Source: Azolla caroliniana
Lineage: Eukaryota > Polypodiophyta
Assembly: GCA_043228905.1 (NCBI GenBank)
Contig: JBHGNT010000004.1
Location: 2,914,001-2,978,000, forward strand
DNA length: 64,000 nucleotides
Direction: 5' to 3'
The translations under genes were made by a program, and so were the position numbers. This document shows positions 24,119-36,100 of this stretch, piece by piece. Position 1 is the first letter of the stretch, and each line of letters starts with the position of its first letter. The notes beneath the pieces are model-generated. The model did no database searches, was not told the origin of the DNA, and saw only the letters and a list, made by a program, of their open reading frames with translations.

Positions 24119-24440
24119 CAATTTGGCACGCCCGGTTACAGCTGTGGGTGCACAGCGAACTTCGTTGAATGTAACCACCAGCCGCCGTTACGGCGCCCCC
24201 TCGCACCACGAGGTCTCGGCCACTTGCTCGACGCCCTGAGCCAGTCGAAGGAACTTCCGACTCAGCGGTCACTGACCAATCCTTTCCCGAGCAATCCGAG
24301 GCTTCCCCAGTGCAATCCTCGCCACCGGACACTCGATCGCGAGTTGATTCCCCACCAAAACCCCCTCGAGCCCTCTGGAGGTCAATCAACCGGAACTAAA
24401 CCCTTTCCCGGTGCTACCAGAAGACCCAGAGTACGACATC
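24119..24440 (+). other. Outer element leader with primer-binding-site candidate
   Basis: TGGCACGCCCGGT (24124-24136) starts five bases after the LTR, the expected place and TGG start for a tRNA primer-binding site. I could not match it to a tRNA 3' end from memory. The rest is untranslated leader, possibly including an eroded gag N-terminus, since gag-like reading before the ATG at 24441 is closed by a TGA. Confidence 0.5.
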
Positions 24441-25412
24441 ATGCCGTACCCATTACCACGATACACCGACGGACCAGACGCGGAGTCACACATCCGTGCC
24501 TTCATATCCACGTGGCAGGCCAACCACTCAACGCACCGCCTCACGCCGGCCGAAATCGATGCCTCAAAGATTGCTGAGTTCACACTCTCCCTCGATGAAC
24601 CGGCCGCACGATGGTACTCTCGCCTCGAAATAGGAGAGGCCACCACTTTCCAAATCGTGCGCACAAAGTTCCTTGAACTTTTTCATCGCGATGTGCCTAA
24701 ACGGGAACTACACCGGCAATTCTTCTCTATATGCCAAGAACCGCACGAAACGGTCGCGTAGTTCACGATCCGGTTCTAGGATCTCTACAGAAAAGTGGCC
24801 GATGATGTCTCGGCACAACATATACCGGACACTTTCCTGTCCAGTTTACGAGAGCCTCTCTGAACCACTCTCGCACTTACAAATTTCGCCAACCATACTA
24901 TCGAACAAGTCATAGTGCGGGTTCTCGCCCTCGATCGGACCCAGCACGACGCGGCCTTCTCGATGACATCCTTACAAAACGCTCTTCCCCAAGAGGACAA
25001 TCGCTTTCGCCAAGCTCTCCAATGCACGACGTGTTTAGGATCAGGGCACCTGGCCCTCGAATGTCCCCACCAACCACAATGTTCGATCTGTCAGTCTCCA
25101 GCTCACACTGTCGAGCAGTGCGAATATAATATGTTGAACCGCACAACGGCGGCACCGGTCCGTCAGATCGAGCCAAGAAATACATACTCTCGGCAGGACG
25201 AGCGATATGCCTACCGAGACCAGGATAACGACCGACCGCGATCCCCGAATCGACGGCGCCAAGACGACGGCTACCGACGTGATGACCGCCGTGATCACTA
25301 TCGCGATGACCGGCACGACGATTATGCTCGATATGATGACGATCGCGATGACAGCTATGACCGACGGAACTCACGCATTGATCGGCGAAACGGCCAACTC
25401 ACGCAACAATAG
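24441..25412 (+). pseudogene. Outer element gag (capsid, two zinc knuckles), broken
   Basis: One frame from ATG 24441 reads a plant Ty3-type capsid region (DAESHIRAF, LDEPAARWYSRLE, KFLELFHRDV). In-frame stops lie at 24759 (TAG), 24777 (TAG) and 24861 (TGA). It resumes into two CX2CX4HX4C zinc knuckles at 25030-25110 (C-TT-C ... H ... C and C-SI-C ... H ... C), followed by an Arg/Asp-rich tail (DDRDD, RRDDRRD) up to a TAG at 25410. Each stop is one C-to-T change from a sense codon (CAG or CGA), consistent with decay by deamination. Confidence 0.8.
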
Positions 25413-25567
25413 AAGACATCACAACAACTGCCGACATGACGCTCCTTAAAATGATCAGCGCAACTCCAACGCACCTCAGACCAACCCACCACCAAACGAG
25501 ACTGGGAATCAACAACAACAGCTTCCACACACAGACCGAGCGGACACCAGCAGCTCGGCCAACGTTA

Positions 25568-28315
25568 CGTGTTTTAAATGTAACCAACCAGGCCACTACG
25601 CCACGCAATGTCTAACAACCGACTGTGGCAAAGCACCTGCGGTGACCGTCACTACCAGGAGTAAAGCGCAGACTACACAATGGCAAATCCAAGACGAAGT
25701 CCGTCAGGCAGCAAAAGAATGGATCGACACGACCAATAAAAAGAATGTCGTGCGCATGCAAACTGACATGAGAGACATGCCCAGCGAAGCACCACAAACC
25801 TCGGTACCATCCACGTTGACGGAGGACGACCAACTATGGGATGTTCTTACCAACTCCCGCATCTCGCTGCCCCTACATAAACTGTTACCACTCATGCCGA
25901 GATTTCGGGACACCCTGGCAGCACTCCAGGCCAATACGAAGCCCATGACACCACCGGTACACCTCACCGAAGCAGGCACAGGTCCACCACTCATGGATTC
26001 TCAGAACCCAGCCGTGCGAAACATCATTAAGGGCCAGGACCTGCATAGATGCATCATCGACGGCGGATTCGGCGTAAACGTTATTAGCGAGTCAACATGT
26101 CAATGGGAACCATGCCCCTTTTGGCTTCGGATGGCCGACACCCGCTCCGTTCGCCCCATTGGTTTAATCCGCCATCTCGATTTCACACTCGGAGGCCACA
26201 TGTTCACGATCTCGGCCGTCGTACTAAGATTGGAGACACAAGGCCCAATGTTACTAGGTCAACCATGGTTGTGTACAACGAATATCAAGCAACATTGGCA
26301 ACGCAACATGATCTCATTCCGAAGAGGCAAGACAAAAGTCTGAATCATCACTGAAGAACGAGTCCCCGTCGCCCTCAACACTTTGCCGATATACGCAGAA
26401 GGGGTCCATATGCTTGACGGTTTGGCCGATGAGGAGGTCGATGACTTCCTAGATGATCATCCCACGATCATCCCTCTCTTCGAAATCAATGCCATACCAA
26501 CCATCGAGCCACCTAAACACGAGGAGGTCACGGAGGAATCACCACCCCAAGATGAACCAGATCCAACCACAGTTGCCGAGCTACGCCATGCTCGGGATGC
26601 TTTCGAACGCGAACTCGCCATTTCACAACGAGTCAAAGCATCAACCCTGGAAACAATAAACCTCGGCTCGGACGAGAATCCTCGTACGTTACAAATTGCC
26701 AATAATCTACCAACCGGAGAACGGGCATCCCTCGTACGATTGCTCACCGACTACCAGGATGTTTTCGCTTGGTCTTACACCGATATGAAGGGGCTCGATC
26801 CTCAATACTACCAACATCAAATCCACCTCTTACCCGACACTCGACCGGTTCAGCAGAGGCGCTACAGGATGAACCCCAACTACGCCGCTAAAGTCAAAGA
26901 GGAAATCCACAAACTACTCCGAGTGGGCTTCATTCGTCTTGTTAAATGGGCCACGTGGTTGAGCACGATCGTAGTAGTCCCAAAGAAGAACGGAAAAATC
27001 CGCGTCTGCGTAGACTATCGGAAGCTTAACGCGGCAACAGTCACCGACGGTTTCCCTCTCCCCTTCATGGACAGCGTCCTCGACACGGTAGCCGGCCACG
27101 AATGCTACAGTTTCCTCGACGGGTTTAGCGGCTATAACCAGATAAGAATGCACCCGGAGGATCATGAGAAAATCGCTTTTGTCACGGAATGGGGTGTTTT
27201 TGTGGCAGAAGTAATGATGTTCGGTCTAAAAACGGCGTCGGCCACGTTCCAACGCATCATCACCGAAATCTTTCCTGACTACATCCCGGCGTTCATGCAA
27301 GTATTTCTCGACGATTTCGCCATGTATGGCCATCGACGGGAACATATGACCCAGTTACGACTCTGCCTGGACCGATATCGCCAAGCTCGATTGAGCTTAA
27401 ACCCGGCGAAATGCGCGTTCTTAGTCACTAGCGGCAACCTTCTCGACCACATTGTCAGTCAAGAAGGCATCGCTATGGACCCGGATAAAGTAAAGGCCAT
27501 CATGACTGCCTCCGCACCCTCAAACGCTAAGGCACTAAGCCGATTTTTGGGATAGATCCGGTGGCACAGCCGAATGATACGACACCTGGCCGATTTCGCG
27601 ACACCTTTACACGCGGCAATCCATCGCCTCCCCTTCCAATGGACGTCAATCAAGGACACGACCTATCAAACCCTGAAACTAATGTTCTCCCATGCCCCGG
27701 TGGTCCAACCTCCAGTTTGGTCCGAACCGTTTCATGTCTTCGTAGATGCTTCGGACATCACCATCGGAAGTGCCCTGATGCAATGCACACCCCCGAATTG
27801 GTATAGGCCCGTGTACTACGCCAGCCGACGGCTCTCGACCGCGGAAAAGAATTACTCCACCACGGAGCGGGAGGCCCTCGGTATGATTTATAGCATCAAT
27901 AAATTCCGGCATTACCTCTTGGGCCGGAAGTTTACCTTTCACGTGGATCACTCGGCCCTTCTTTATTTGGTCAATAAACAAGCCCTCACCGGACGGTTGG
28001 CTCGGTGGATGCTCCTACTCCAAGAGTTTGATTTCCAGATTCAGCATCGACCCGGGGTACAACACGCCGTCGCCGACTATTTGAGTCGTCTTGAGTTAGG
28101 GGAACCGACGAACACAATGTACGACGAGCTACCGGACGCCAGCCTATTTAACCTTAGTACCACGATGCCAGACATTAACGAAGATGAATGGATCATGGAG
28201 ATGACCCATTTTCTCACTACAGGTTTACCTCCCGAGCACATGCCCCTGGACACGAGAAAACGCCTAGCAGTGCGTAGCCGGAATTTTTGCCTCGTCTCGG
28301 ACATTCTCTACCACA
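25568..28315 (+). pseudogene. Outer element protease-reverse transcriptase-RNase H, broken
   Basis: This is a different frame from gag. It opens with a third zinc knuckle CFKCNQPGHYATQC (25570), then an aspartic protease with IIDGGFGVNVIS (the Asp-Gly-Gly form) and LLGQPWL, a TGA at 26341, and reverse transcriptase (VCVDYRKLN, FLDGFSGYNQI, FGLKTASATFQR, FLDDFAMYG). A TAG at 27553 replaces the Gln expected after RFLG. RNase H follows (VFVDASD, EREALGMIYSI, HVDHSALL, AVADYLSR). The catalytic acids of both enzymes are present. The frame is lost near 28316-28320 by an indel. Translation reads as typical plant Ty3 apart from these breaks. Confidence 0.88.
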
Positions 28316-29509
28316 GGCTCGGACGGCATATGGCGCCGAGCGATTCGGCAATTCGAGAAGAACGTCGTTCTTCAGGAGGCCCACCAGGGAGTAGCTGGGG
28401 GGCACTACGCCGGGGATTCCACGGCAAGGAAAGTTTGGCAAAGCGGATTGTGGTGGCCGACAACGAAGAGAGACGCTCACGAGTTTTGCCGGCAGTGCGA
28501 TTTGTGCCAATGATTGGGGCAACCAATGGAACAGTCATGCATGCCACACCAGTCGATTCTTCTGTTGGACCCATTTCAAAAATGGGGTTTGGATTTTGTA
28601 GGCCCTTTCAAACCACCCCCGGCCCGTACAAGGAATAGGTATATTATCGTTGCCACGGACTACTGCACCAAATGGGTCGAGGCTAAAGCTCTCCGAGACA
28701 ACACGGCGGCATCCACGGCTAAATTCGTGTACAAGCATCTTTGGTGCCATTACGGATGCCCAATCGAGCTCGTTAGTGACCAAGGTGGGCACTTCATCAA
28801 TCATATAATACGTGAGCTTACACACCACTACGCGGTGGTGCAATACTACCCGCAGGCGAACGGCTTGGCGGAATTGACCAATAAAATCCTCCAAACCATA
28901 CTGAAGAAGATCGTCAATGAAAACAGGACCGATTGGGATGACAAACTCCAGAGCGTGTTGTGGGCGTATCATACGACTTTCAAAACAAGCATCCAATCAA
29001 CCCCCTTTCGAATGGCGTTCGGGTTAGAAGCCGTAATGCCCGTCGAGTTCCAAGTCCTAAGCCTCCGAGTTCAAGTCAAAGCACGGCTCCCCGAGGTCCA
29101 ATTCGAGCAATACCGGCTGGAACAACTCCTCGAACTCGGCGAAGACAGGATAGAGAGTATGGCCCAACTCGAACAACGCCAACGACAACGCAAGGCTTTC
29201 GTGGATCGACATCGAAACGGGCTGGAGAAGGAGCTCACCATCGGCAAACCGGTTCTTCTTTTTCAAACACGACTCGGGTCAATGTCGGGCAAATTAAGAT
29301 TTCGGTGGACCGGTCCATTCTGGATTATCGACGAGTTCAACGAGACGTTCCAACTCGGCACACTCGCCGGTGACACTGTCAAAAGCTGGGCAAATGGTTT
29401 CCGACTTCAACCATATCGAGGCACTACACCACCCAACCCGTTTACCGAGCCACACGGCACAAACAAGTTTCGGGAGACCCCCACGGAGGAGGCCACGTGT
29501 CCCCCTTAA
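28316..29509 (+). pseudogene. Outer element integrase, broken
   Basis: It continues RNase H in the +1 frame. There is an N-terminal HHCC zinc module (HQGVAGGH ... CRQCDLC, 28400-28510), a TGA at 28511, then the core with the first Asp in TDYCTKW, the second in SDQGGHF and the Glu in GLAELTNK. A C-terminal domain (GKPVLLFQTR ... FRWTGPFWI) follows, ending at a TAA at 29507-29509. The length after the core and the absence of aromatic-cage motifs argue against a chromodomain. It is an inactive copy because of the internal stop and the upstream frame change. Confidence 0.85.
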
Positions 29510-30071
29510 CAAGGACTCGCCCTTCTTCTTTTTTGAAATTAATAAAGTAGGTAGGATTAACCATAGTTTAGCCGCCGATTAGCTACACCTACACCACCCA
29601 CCTAGGCACCCACAATTTAGGAGCACCCCTAGCCACCTCTCATTTAGTACCTATTTAAGCACATGCAAAGCACTCGAAGCACCCCACTCACCTTCAGGAC
29701 ACGTGGCGCTAGTCACTTATTATGGCACCCACGACTCAGAATCTTCAGGATTCTCTTCGGGCACAAAACCCTAGGAGTAAGTTACTAAAACCGTTTCCAA
29801 AACGCAGCACATACACAGAAGTTCAATATTGCTTCCAACCTCCATCGCTCTCAAGCTCAGAAGCCCCTTCTCGCTCTCATCGCTCTAAACGCTCTTGCTC
29901 TCAAGCCCTCTTTCGCTCTCATAGCCCCTCTGCCGAGCTTCCCCTTCCTGTTGTTCCTCCTCTGTCTCGCCCTCGCCTCATCACTCTTCCATACAGTCAA
30001 ACCCCGTCTCCATCTCCACCATGCCTCTTACCGTTTCAACAAAAACCCACGCCTGACTCCAGGAACGAGGA
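29510..30071 (+). other. Spacer between pol and extra coding region, with promoter-like signals
   Basis: Contains CTATTTAAGC (29651-29660), a TATA-like phrase, and CACGTGGC (29700-29707), a G-box-like phrase. An open frame of 121 Ser/Pro-rich codons starts at ATG 29722 and may be leader sequence or an N-terminal part of the extra protein. No polypurine tract is seen here. Confidence 0.35.
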
Positions 30072-30476
30072 ATGGGCGGTTACCTGAAAATCATCGATGC
30101 CCCCGCGCACTCGGATGCCCAAGGAGTGGCTAAACGTATTTGTCCCGAAGCCATCACCAACAACGTGCTTCGGGCTGCTTTGGACCTGCAACGGGAGGGA
30201 ACCATGAGGTCGACATACCCCCGGCATCGAAGCTGAAAGAGTACTTCGGTGAGTACTCAGCCTCAGGGAAGGCATATCGCACGTATGCCGGTCCCAACAG
30301 AGCTTTCGGGGAGATTGCTCGTATATTGATGGAGTATGCGTTCGTGCATACAAACCCGACGAGCATGCCGCAAAACAAGGCAGCCATCATCATCAGCGCG
30401 TATGAAGGAAACAGAGTCGATGGGGGAATCATCACAGGCGAAGGACTCCGCGCCGCCTTAGCCTCATTCCAGTCAG

Positions 30477-30684
30477 GTAAGAAGATGTTGTCTGTTCTTA
30501 CCCACTTTTTGATGGTTCTATACCCACCCTCTTCTCTTCCTTCCCCTCGGACACTCATGTCCCCACCACCACCACGAAGGCAGAGAGAGAAATCGGTGGC
30601 CATCAGCCACGAAGCATGGGAGGAGCCCACATCGCCTTCACCTCTTGCCGCCGACCAAAACCCATTCCTAACAAAAAAGGGCAG
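30477..30684 (+). other. Candidate spliceosomal intron inside the retrotransposon coding region
   Basis: Donor TCAG|GTAAGAAG, acceptor GGGCAG|TTTCTG and a CTAAC branch-point phrase at 30668-30672, only about 13 bases before the AG and therefore short. The interval starts T-rich and is less coding-like than its flanks. Unspliced, the frame stops at a TGA at 30688-30690. Splicing joins G|TT into a Val codon and opens a continuous frame of more than 170 codons up to 31212. Confidence 0.55.
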
Positions 30685-32226
30685 TTTCTGAGACCTACCA
30701 AGAATGGGAGGAGGAGACAGCCACGGAGGACAACACGGAAGATGATGTCACCATTCGACAGCCCACGCCGCGCCCCTCGGTAACTCCCCCAGGGCCTAGC
30801 CCACGCCCCAACACACAACAGGCAGCACCACCGCGACCCCAGAAAAGGAAGCAGGCGGAGGAAACGACACCACCGGCCCCAGAACCCCAAACCCAGCCGA
30901 GCAAGAGAAGACGACTCAACCGCGAGTCCTCGGCAGAACAGAAAGACCCACAACAGGAGCAAGCCTTAGTTGTCAACCAGAGCAACTTGGCCATCATCCC
31001 TGAAGAGGCATCGTTGAACCAAGGAAAGATCGAGCATGGGCAAACAACGCAGATCTCGGAGGATGAAGTCCTTGGTTATAAAGACCTCCCCACGGAGGCT
31101 TACGAATTTAGTGCGCTCCTATGGCTCGGTACGACATTCGAGTTGGTCGACTTCCTCACCAGAGCCCAAGTCGCGGCAGCCGCTCGAATGGCTGAAGAGC
31201 ACGCCGAAACATAAATGATTCAACGTGCGCTATTAGGTGAAATTGAGCCCCAGGACGACAGGGCTTTACAAAAAATAGGGAGGAAGAAGCAAGCAAAACA
31301 GGCCGCTCTCCTCATGGAGGTCCCCGAGTTGAACACGGCCCTTATCGAGGCATATAGTGACCTGGATCGCACTACGCGGGCAGCCAAAGACATGGCCTGA
31401 AAGATAAAAACAGCCCAAAAACAGGCTCAGGTGGCTACGGAATTATGGCACGCTGCGAAACAGAAACTGGTAGCCTGGGAGCAAAACCGGCCAGAACAAC
31501 AACTCTTGAGCCTTCCGGCCACGACCACTGAGGCCCTCCCAGCCCCTCCATGCATAACATTGATAGATGAAAGCGCCATCACGGATTCAATCTTGACGAT
31601 CCAGGCCAGCACACTAACGGACTCGTTACACATGGTCGATGCCTGCACAACAATCGAGGCGGACACGCCCATGGAGAAGACCGAGATACCACCCCCTCGT
31701 CCAACCAAGGAGGTGGCAACCCAGATAGAACCCCCACTCCGGGATTACCGAGCGGAGCTTAAAGAAGAACAACGGCGGGCCGAGAGACACGAACAACGGC
31801 ATCAAGAGGCCATGGCTCGCTTAAAAGAAGAAGCTTCCAAACATATGGCCGAGATTAGAGCCCAGGCCGACCAAAGGATACACGAGCAGAACGAAGCATT
31901 GGGCCGGGTACAAGCGCAAGCCGCGGGCAAAGAAGCAGAACTCAAAAGCAAGCTGGAGGAATACGCGGCCACAGTGGAAGAGAAAGAGAAGGAGGTCCTA
32001 GATCTACAGGCCGCGCTCGACAATGTGAAAGACTGGAACCACCGGCAAGAGGAAAGAAATTGCCAACGGGAGGAGAGAATGATCGCGGAGAATGCCGAGC
32101 TGCAGAGTCCGCATACGACCCTTAAAGAAATGGCTAACGAGTTTTTCATCAAATGCAAGCTACTTTCGGAGCAAAAAGACGAATTATCTGATTCCTACTT
32201 CGCCCTACAAGAGGAGAGAATCGTCG

Positions 32227-32231
32227 AACGG
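32227..32231. other. Target site duplication (5' copy) of nested element
   Basis: AACGG before the left LTR, repeated at 39561-39565. The last base of the right LTR can be counted as part of either, so the duplication is 4 or 5 bp. Confidence 0.88.
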
Positions 32232-33031
32232 TGTCGAGATATTACGCAAGTGCGTGTGGAATAGAGGCGGGACCGCGGGGGTCTCGAACCAAAGAGCAAG
32301 CGAGGGAGGAGAAAGAGAGAGAACCGGCTACGCAGGACCGGGGATACACAGGGACACGGCCCTTCAGCACGGAGAACGCGAACAGACACCGACACAGACG
32401 GATGCGAATGACTAAATATGTGTATTAACAAAATGGCTAACACGACTACAACCCCCGATGGGGCACAGGTTGGTTGCAACCGAACAGGCCGGCGAACAGA
32501 TGCCGATGCCTGTTCGCTTCGACGCACAAACGGGGAAATGGGGGGGGGGTAGCAGGTCGGAGGTGCTGCCGGAAGCACTCGGGCGTTCCTCGAAACAGCG
32601 CGAGCCTCCCCGGAACCCTGCACAGAAAGCTTTGGAGCTCAAGAAGGAAGGAAACAGAGAGAGCGAAGCGTCCAGAAACGGTCCGACAGCACTTCGTCCT
32701 CTCCGCGCCAGATCCCTGCAACAGCTCTTTCCCGCTCCTTATATAGGCCGACGAACAGGCCGTCGTGTCAGCTTTATTCCCTGTCCCTTTTGGACAGGGA
32801 TCCGCTCCGTTTTTCACGGATCCGAGTAGTTACGCCGCCGACTCGTACAGTTCGCGCGCGCGACCGAAAAGACTGTTCGAGCGGTCTTTGTCTCCACTTG
32901 AGTTAGGGCCCGTTCCTGCCGATTATCCTCTCAATTCGTTTCTATGTACAACTCGGAGCGTGCGCGCGTGAAGAACCGGTTCCCACGCCTTGGTGCGCCG
33001 ATTCCGCCTATAGACGGTTTTCTTCACGACA
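32232..33031 (-). repeat. Nested element 3' LTR (left end)
   Basis: 800 bp with termini TGTCG/CGACA. It differs from the other LTR at two positions (near 32825 and 32880). A TATA phrase CCTATATAAGG reads on the minus strand at 32737-32747. The G-rich sequence just inside it (33032-33045 on the minus strand, GGTGGGGGCGGA) is the likely polypurine tract. Confidence 0.95.
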
Positions 33032-33102
33032 TCCGCCCCCACCTAACCGCGCATCCTCCGGTATGCGCCAAGAGAGTTGGGACGGAGAAAACCGGCCCGT
33101 CT

Positions 33103-36100
33103 TCATTCCTCGCCCGTCGGTTCTTCTTCATTTTCGGATCGTTCGTCATTGCCGACCAGGAGAGCCGGGTCTGGCTCGTCGTCGTGTCGCTTCTTGAACG
33201 CTTTGATCCGCTTCCCTGCAACCGGTATCGCCATTCTCGTGCCGTCAAGTTCCGCCAGGTGATATGTCCCGTTGTCATTGGCACTCCGTACCACGTAAGG
33301 CCCGAACCACCTTCGTGCGAACTTCCGTGTGGCTCGGTGCTGGTTGTCGAGGCTGCTGTCGTAGACGAGCACCCAGTCACCTTCTTCGATTTTCTTCGGT
33401 CGTAGCCGGTGCGTTCGGTCGAACCGGGCTTTGTTCTTTGTCCTCGCCACCCGGAGCTTCTCCGTAGCCAGTGCCACGTCCTCCGGCCTCCGCTCGAGCT
33501 GTCGTATACGTGCGACCAACAACTCCTCCCGGCTCATCTCGTCCCTCCAGTCGACCGCTGCCCACGAGGAGATCGTCCGTTCAACCGGCATGATCGGCTT
33601 CTGGCCGAACATGAGCTCCGTCGGCATGTACCCGGTTACCGAACTGTGCGTGGTCCGGTCTGCCCACAAAGCATAAGGTAGCAGCCGCGGCCAGTTACCG
33701 ACTTGGCCTCCGCATGCCCGAATCAACGCCTTGACGATCGGTCCGTGTCCGCGCTCCACCTTTCCATTCGCCTCCGGATTGTACGCAGTGGTGAGCGAGA
33801 GCTTGACTCCAAGCCGGTCGAACAGCTCCGCGGCCTCTTCGGCGTCCAACTCCCCTCGGTCAGCCACGATCTTCCCGACGCACCCGTACCGGCATATCAC
33901 GTCCTCGACTAGGAACCGACACACGGCCGCGGTCGTCTTGTTCTGAAGGGCTCGGCCTTCCACCTGGTTCGTCAGGTCTTCCCGCGCTAGGACCAGATAC
34001 CGCATCTGTCCTACCCCCATCGGCATCGTCACCAGATCTACCATCCATTTGAAGTGGATAGTCGGAGGGTACGTAGGGTGAAGCCCGTCCCGGTGTCGGA
34101 CTATCGAGTGCATCTGACAACTCTCGCAAGTTGACACGAACCGATGCACGTCCCGGTACAATCCCGGCCACCAGTACTTTCCCTTCAGCTTCTCAAACGT
34201 CGCCCACGTTCCACGGTGTCCAGCCCAAGGGCTGTCGTGGTAGGCCGCCAGTAGCTCCTCCTGCTCTTCCTTCATCGCCACCACTCGGAGCGGGACGCCG
34301 TCCCTCTTCTTCGGGTGCTTCCATAGATGCCCATCTCGGAGAAAGAATCGATATGCTTTCTTCCGGATCCGGTTGGCCTCGTCCTTCGTCCATGACGCAT
34401 CGGGCGTCATCGTCTTCAAAAACCCGCCGATCTGCAGCCATTCCCCGTCGTACTTGCTCGCGTCGAACTCGTTAAGCGCCGGAGTGCTCATCCCGTCGGT
34501 CGTTATGTATGCCGCCTCGAAGAAATCCACGCCGACTTCTTCGTCTTCCGAAACCATGCCGCCCTCGTCGTCGTACCTCGCCCTCGAAAGCATGTCGGCC
34601 ATGGCGTTGTCTTTCCCGGAAATGTGTCGTATTTCCGGGTCCAGGGACTTGATGTACGCTATCCACCTGAGCATCGCCAGGTCCGGAGTCGCGCATCCGG
34701 AAACCATACCGAGAATCGGCAGGCAATCCGTCTCGATGATCACTTCCGTCCCTATCAGGTAGTCTTTGTCGGCCTTAACCGCCGAAACAATACCCCAGAG
34801 TTCGCGTTTAACCTGGGCGTACCCTCGCTGCCGTTCACTGAGGACTTTCGCGCCGAATCGGATCGGAAACCGATTGCCGTCCTCGTCTTCCTGGTTCACG
34901 ACCCATCCGATCCCGGTCGGACTGGTATCCACCGTTATGAATACCGGGGTACCCTTCCCGTAAACCGCCTTCCGGAGTGCCGGTGCCGCTGCAAGGGCCT
35001 CTTTCAGCTTCCGGACCGATTCCGCGTGCTTGTCTAGCCATTCGAACCTTCGCCCCTTTTTCAGCAACCCGTACAGTGGCTCCGCGACGTGTGCGTAATG
35101 CGGGATCCATATGTGGTAGAACGCGCATGCCCCCAGGAATCTCCGTACTTCCGTGACCGAGCTGCAGTCGGGCTTCATCGCGGAGATGGCTTCTACCTTC
35201 GCCGGAGACGGTTTCCGGCCATATGGTCCGCACAGGTGTCCGACCACCATGATTTCTGACTGCCCGAAGGCCGACTTCTCCCCGGAGAAGGTGAGTCTCG
35301 CATCCTCTAGCCTTTGCAACACCTTCTCGCAGTCGTCGACGTGCGTCGCCACGAATCGCCGGCATCCGTCCGGCCCGATCGTCTCGTCCTTTTCTTCCAC
35401 CGGGCATCCCTTGATCGGGATGTCGTCCAGAAACGGCATGGTAATGTCCGGGACACAGTCCCTCAGAACCTTGTTCATCGCATTCACCATGTGGGCCACC
35501 GAGTTGGTCCCTCCTTGCGGCAGTGTACACATCCGAACTAGGCCGAGGGGAGTTCGCATCGTCGTAAGGTCTCTGCTCTCCACGGCCAGCTGGAACTGGT
35601 CGTACCCTGAGTATAGATCCCCGACCGAGTAAATTGACCTTCCGGCGAAGGCCTCCGCGAACTCGTCTATGGTCGGTCCGATTCCTGCGTTCCGAATGGT
35701 CACTCGATTGACCGGCTGCAGGTCCTGGATGAAGCGCAGCGAACCGTTTTTCTTCGGTACGGTAAACCATCGATTCGAATATGGGGCGCTCGACGGCTCG
35801 AGAATTCCCATATCAACTTTCTGCCTCAGCAGCTCCATCAACTTCGGGATGTGAGCTCTCGAAACCGGGATTGGCTTGAGATTCCATGGTACATGCGGTA
35901 CCGTGAATATCAGCATCGGCTCCACGATCGTCGGGTCAACGCACCCGATTTCCTCCGGCGAGAATGCGAAGGCTTTCCCGTGCCTTCCGAGCATTCTCCG
36001 AAACCGGTCTTCCTCCGCCGGCAGTAGGAACCCGCCCCCACCGATTTTGAGCTCTCGGAGCGTCTCGTCAGTGAAGGTGTGCCCTATGCAGGCCGGATCT

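Noticed and set aside
24062-24577. 171-codon frame at the start of the outer element
   Set aside because: Overlaps the real gag frame, which matches known capsid patterns; this frame has none.
33103-33400. Chromodomain at the end of the nested integrase
   Set aside because: The tail is a charged stretch without the aromatic residues of a chromodomain.
34835-35770. 311-codon minus-strand frame inside the nested pol region
   Set aside because: Shadow of the real pol frame, which carries RT, RNase H and integrase motifs.
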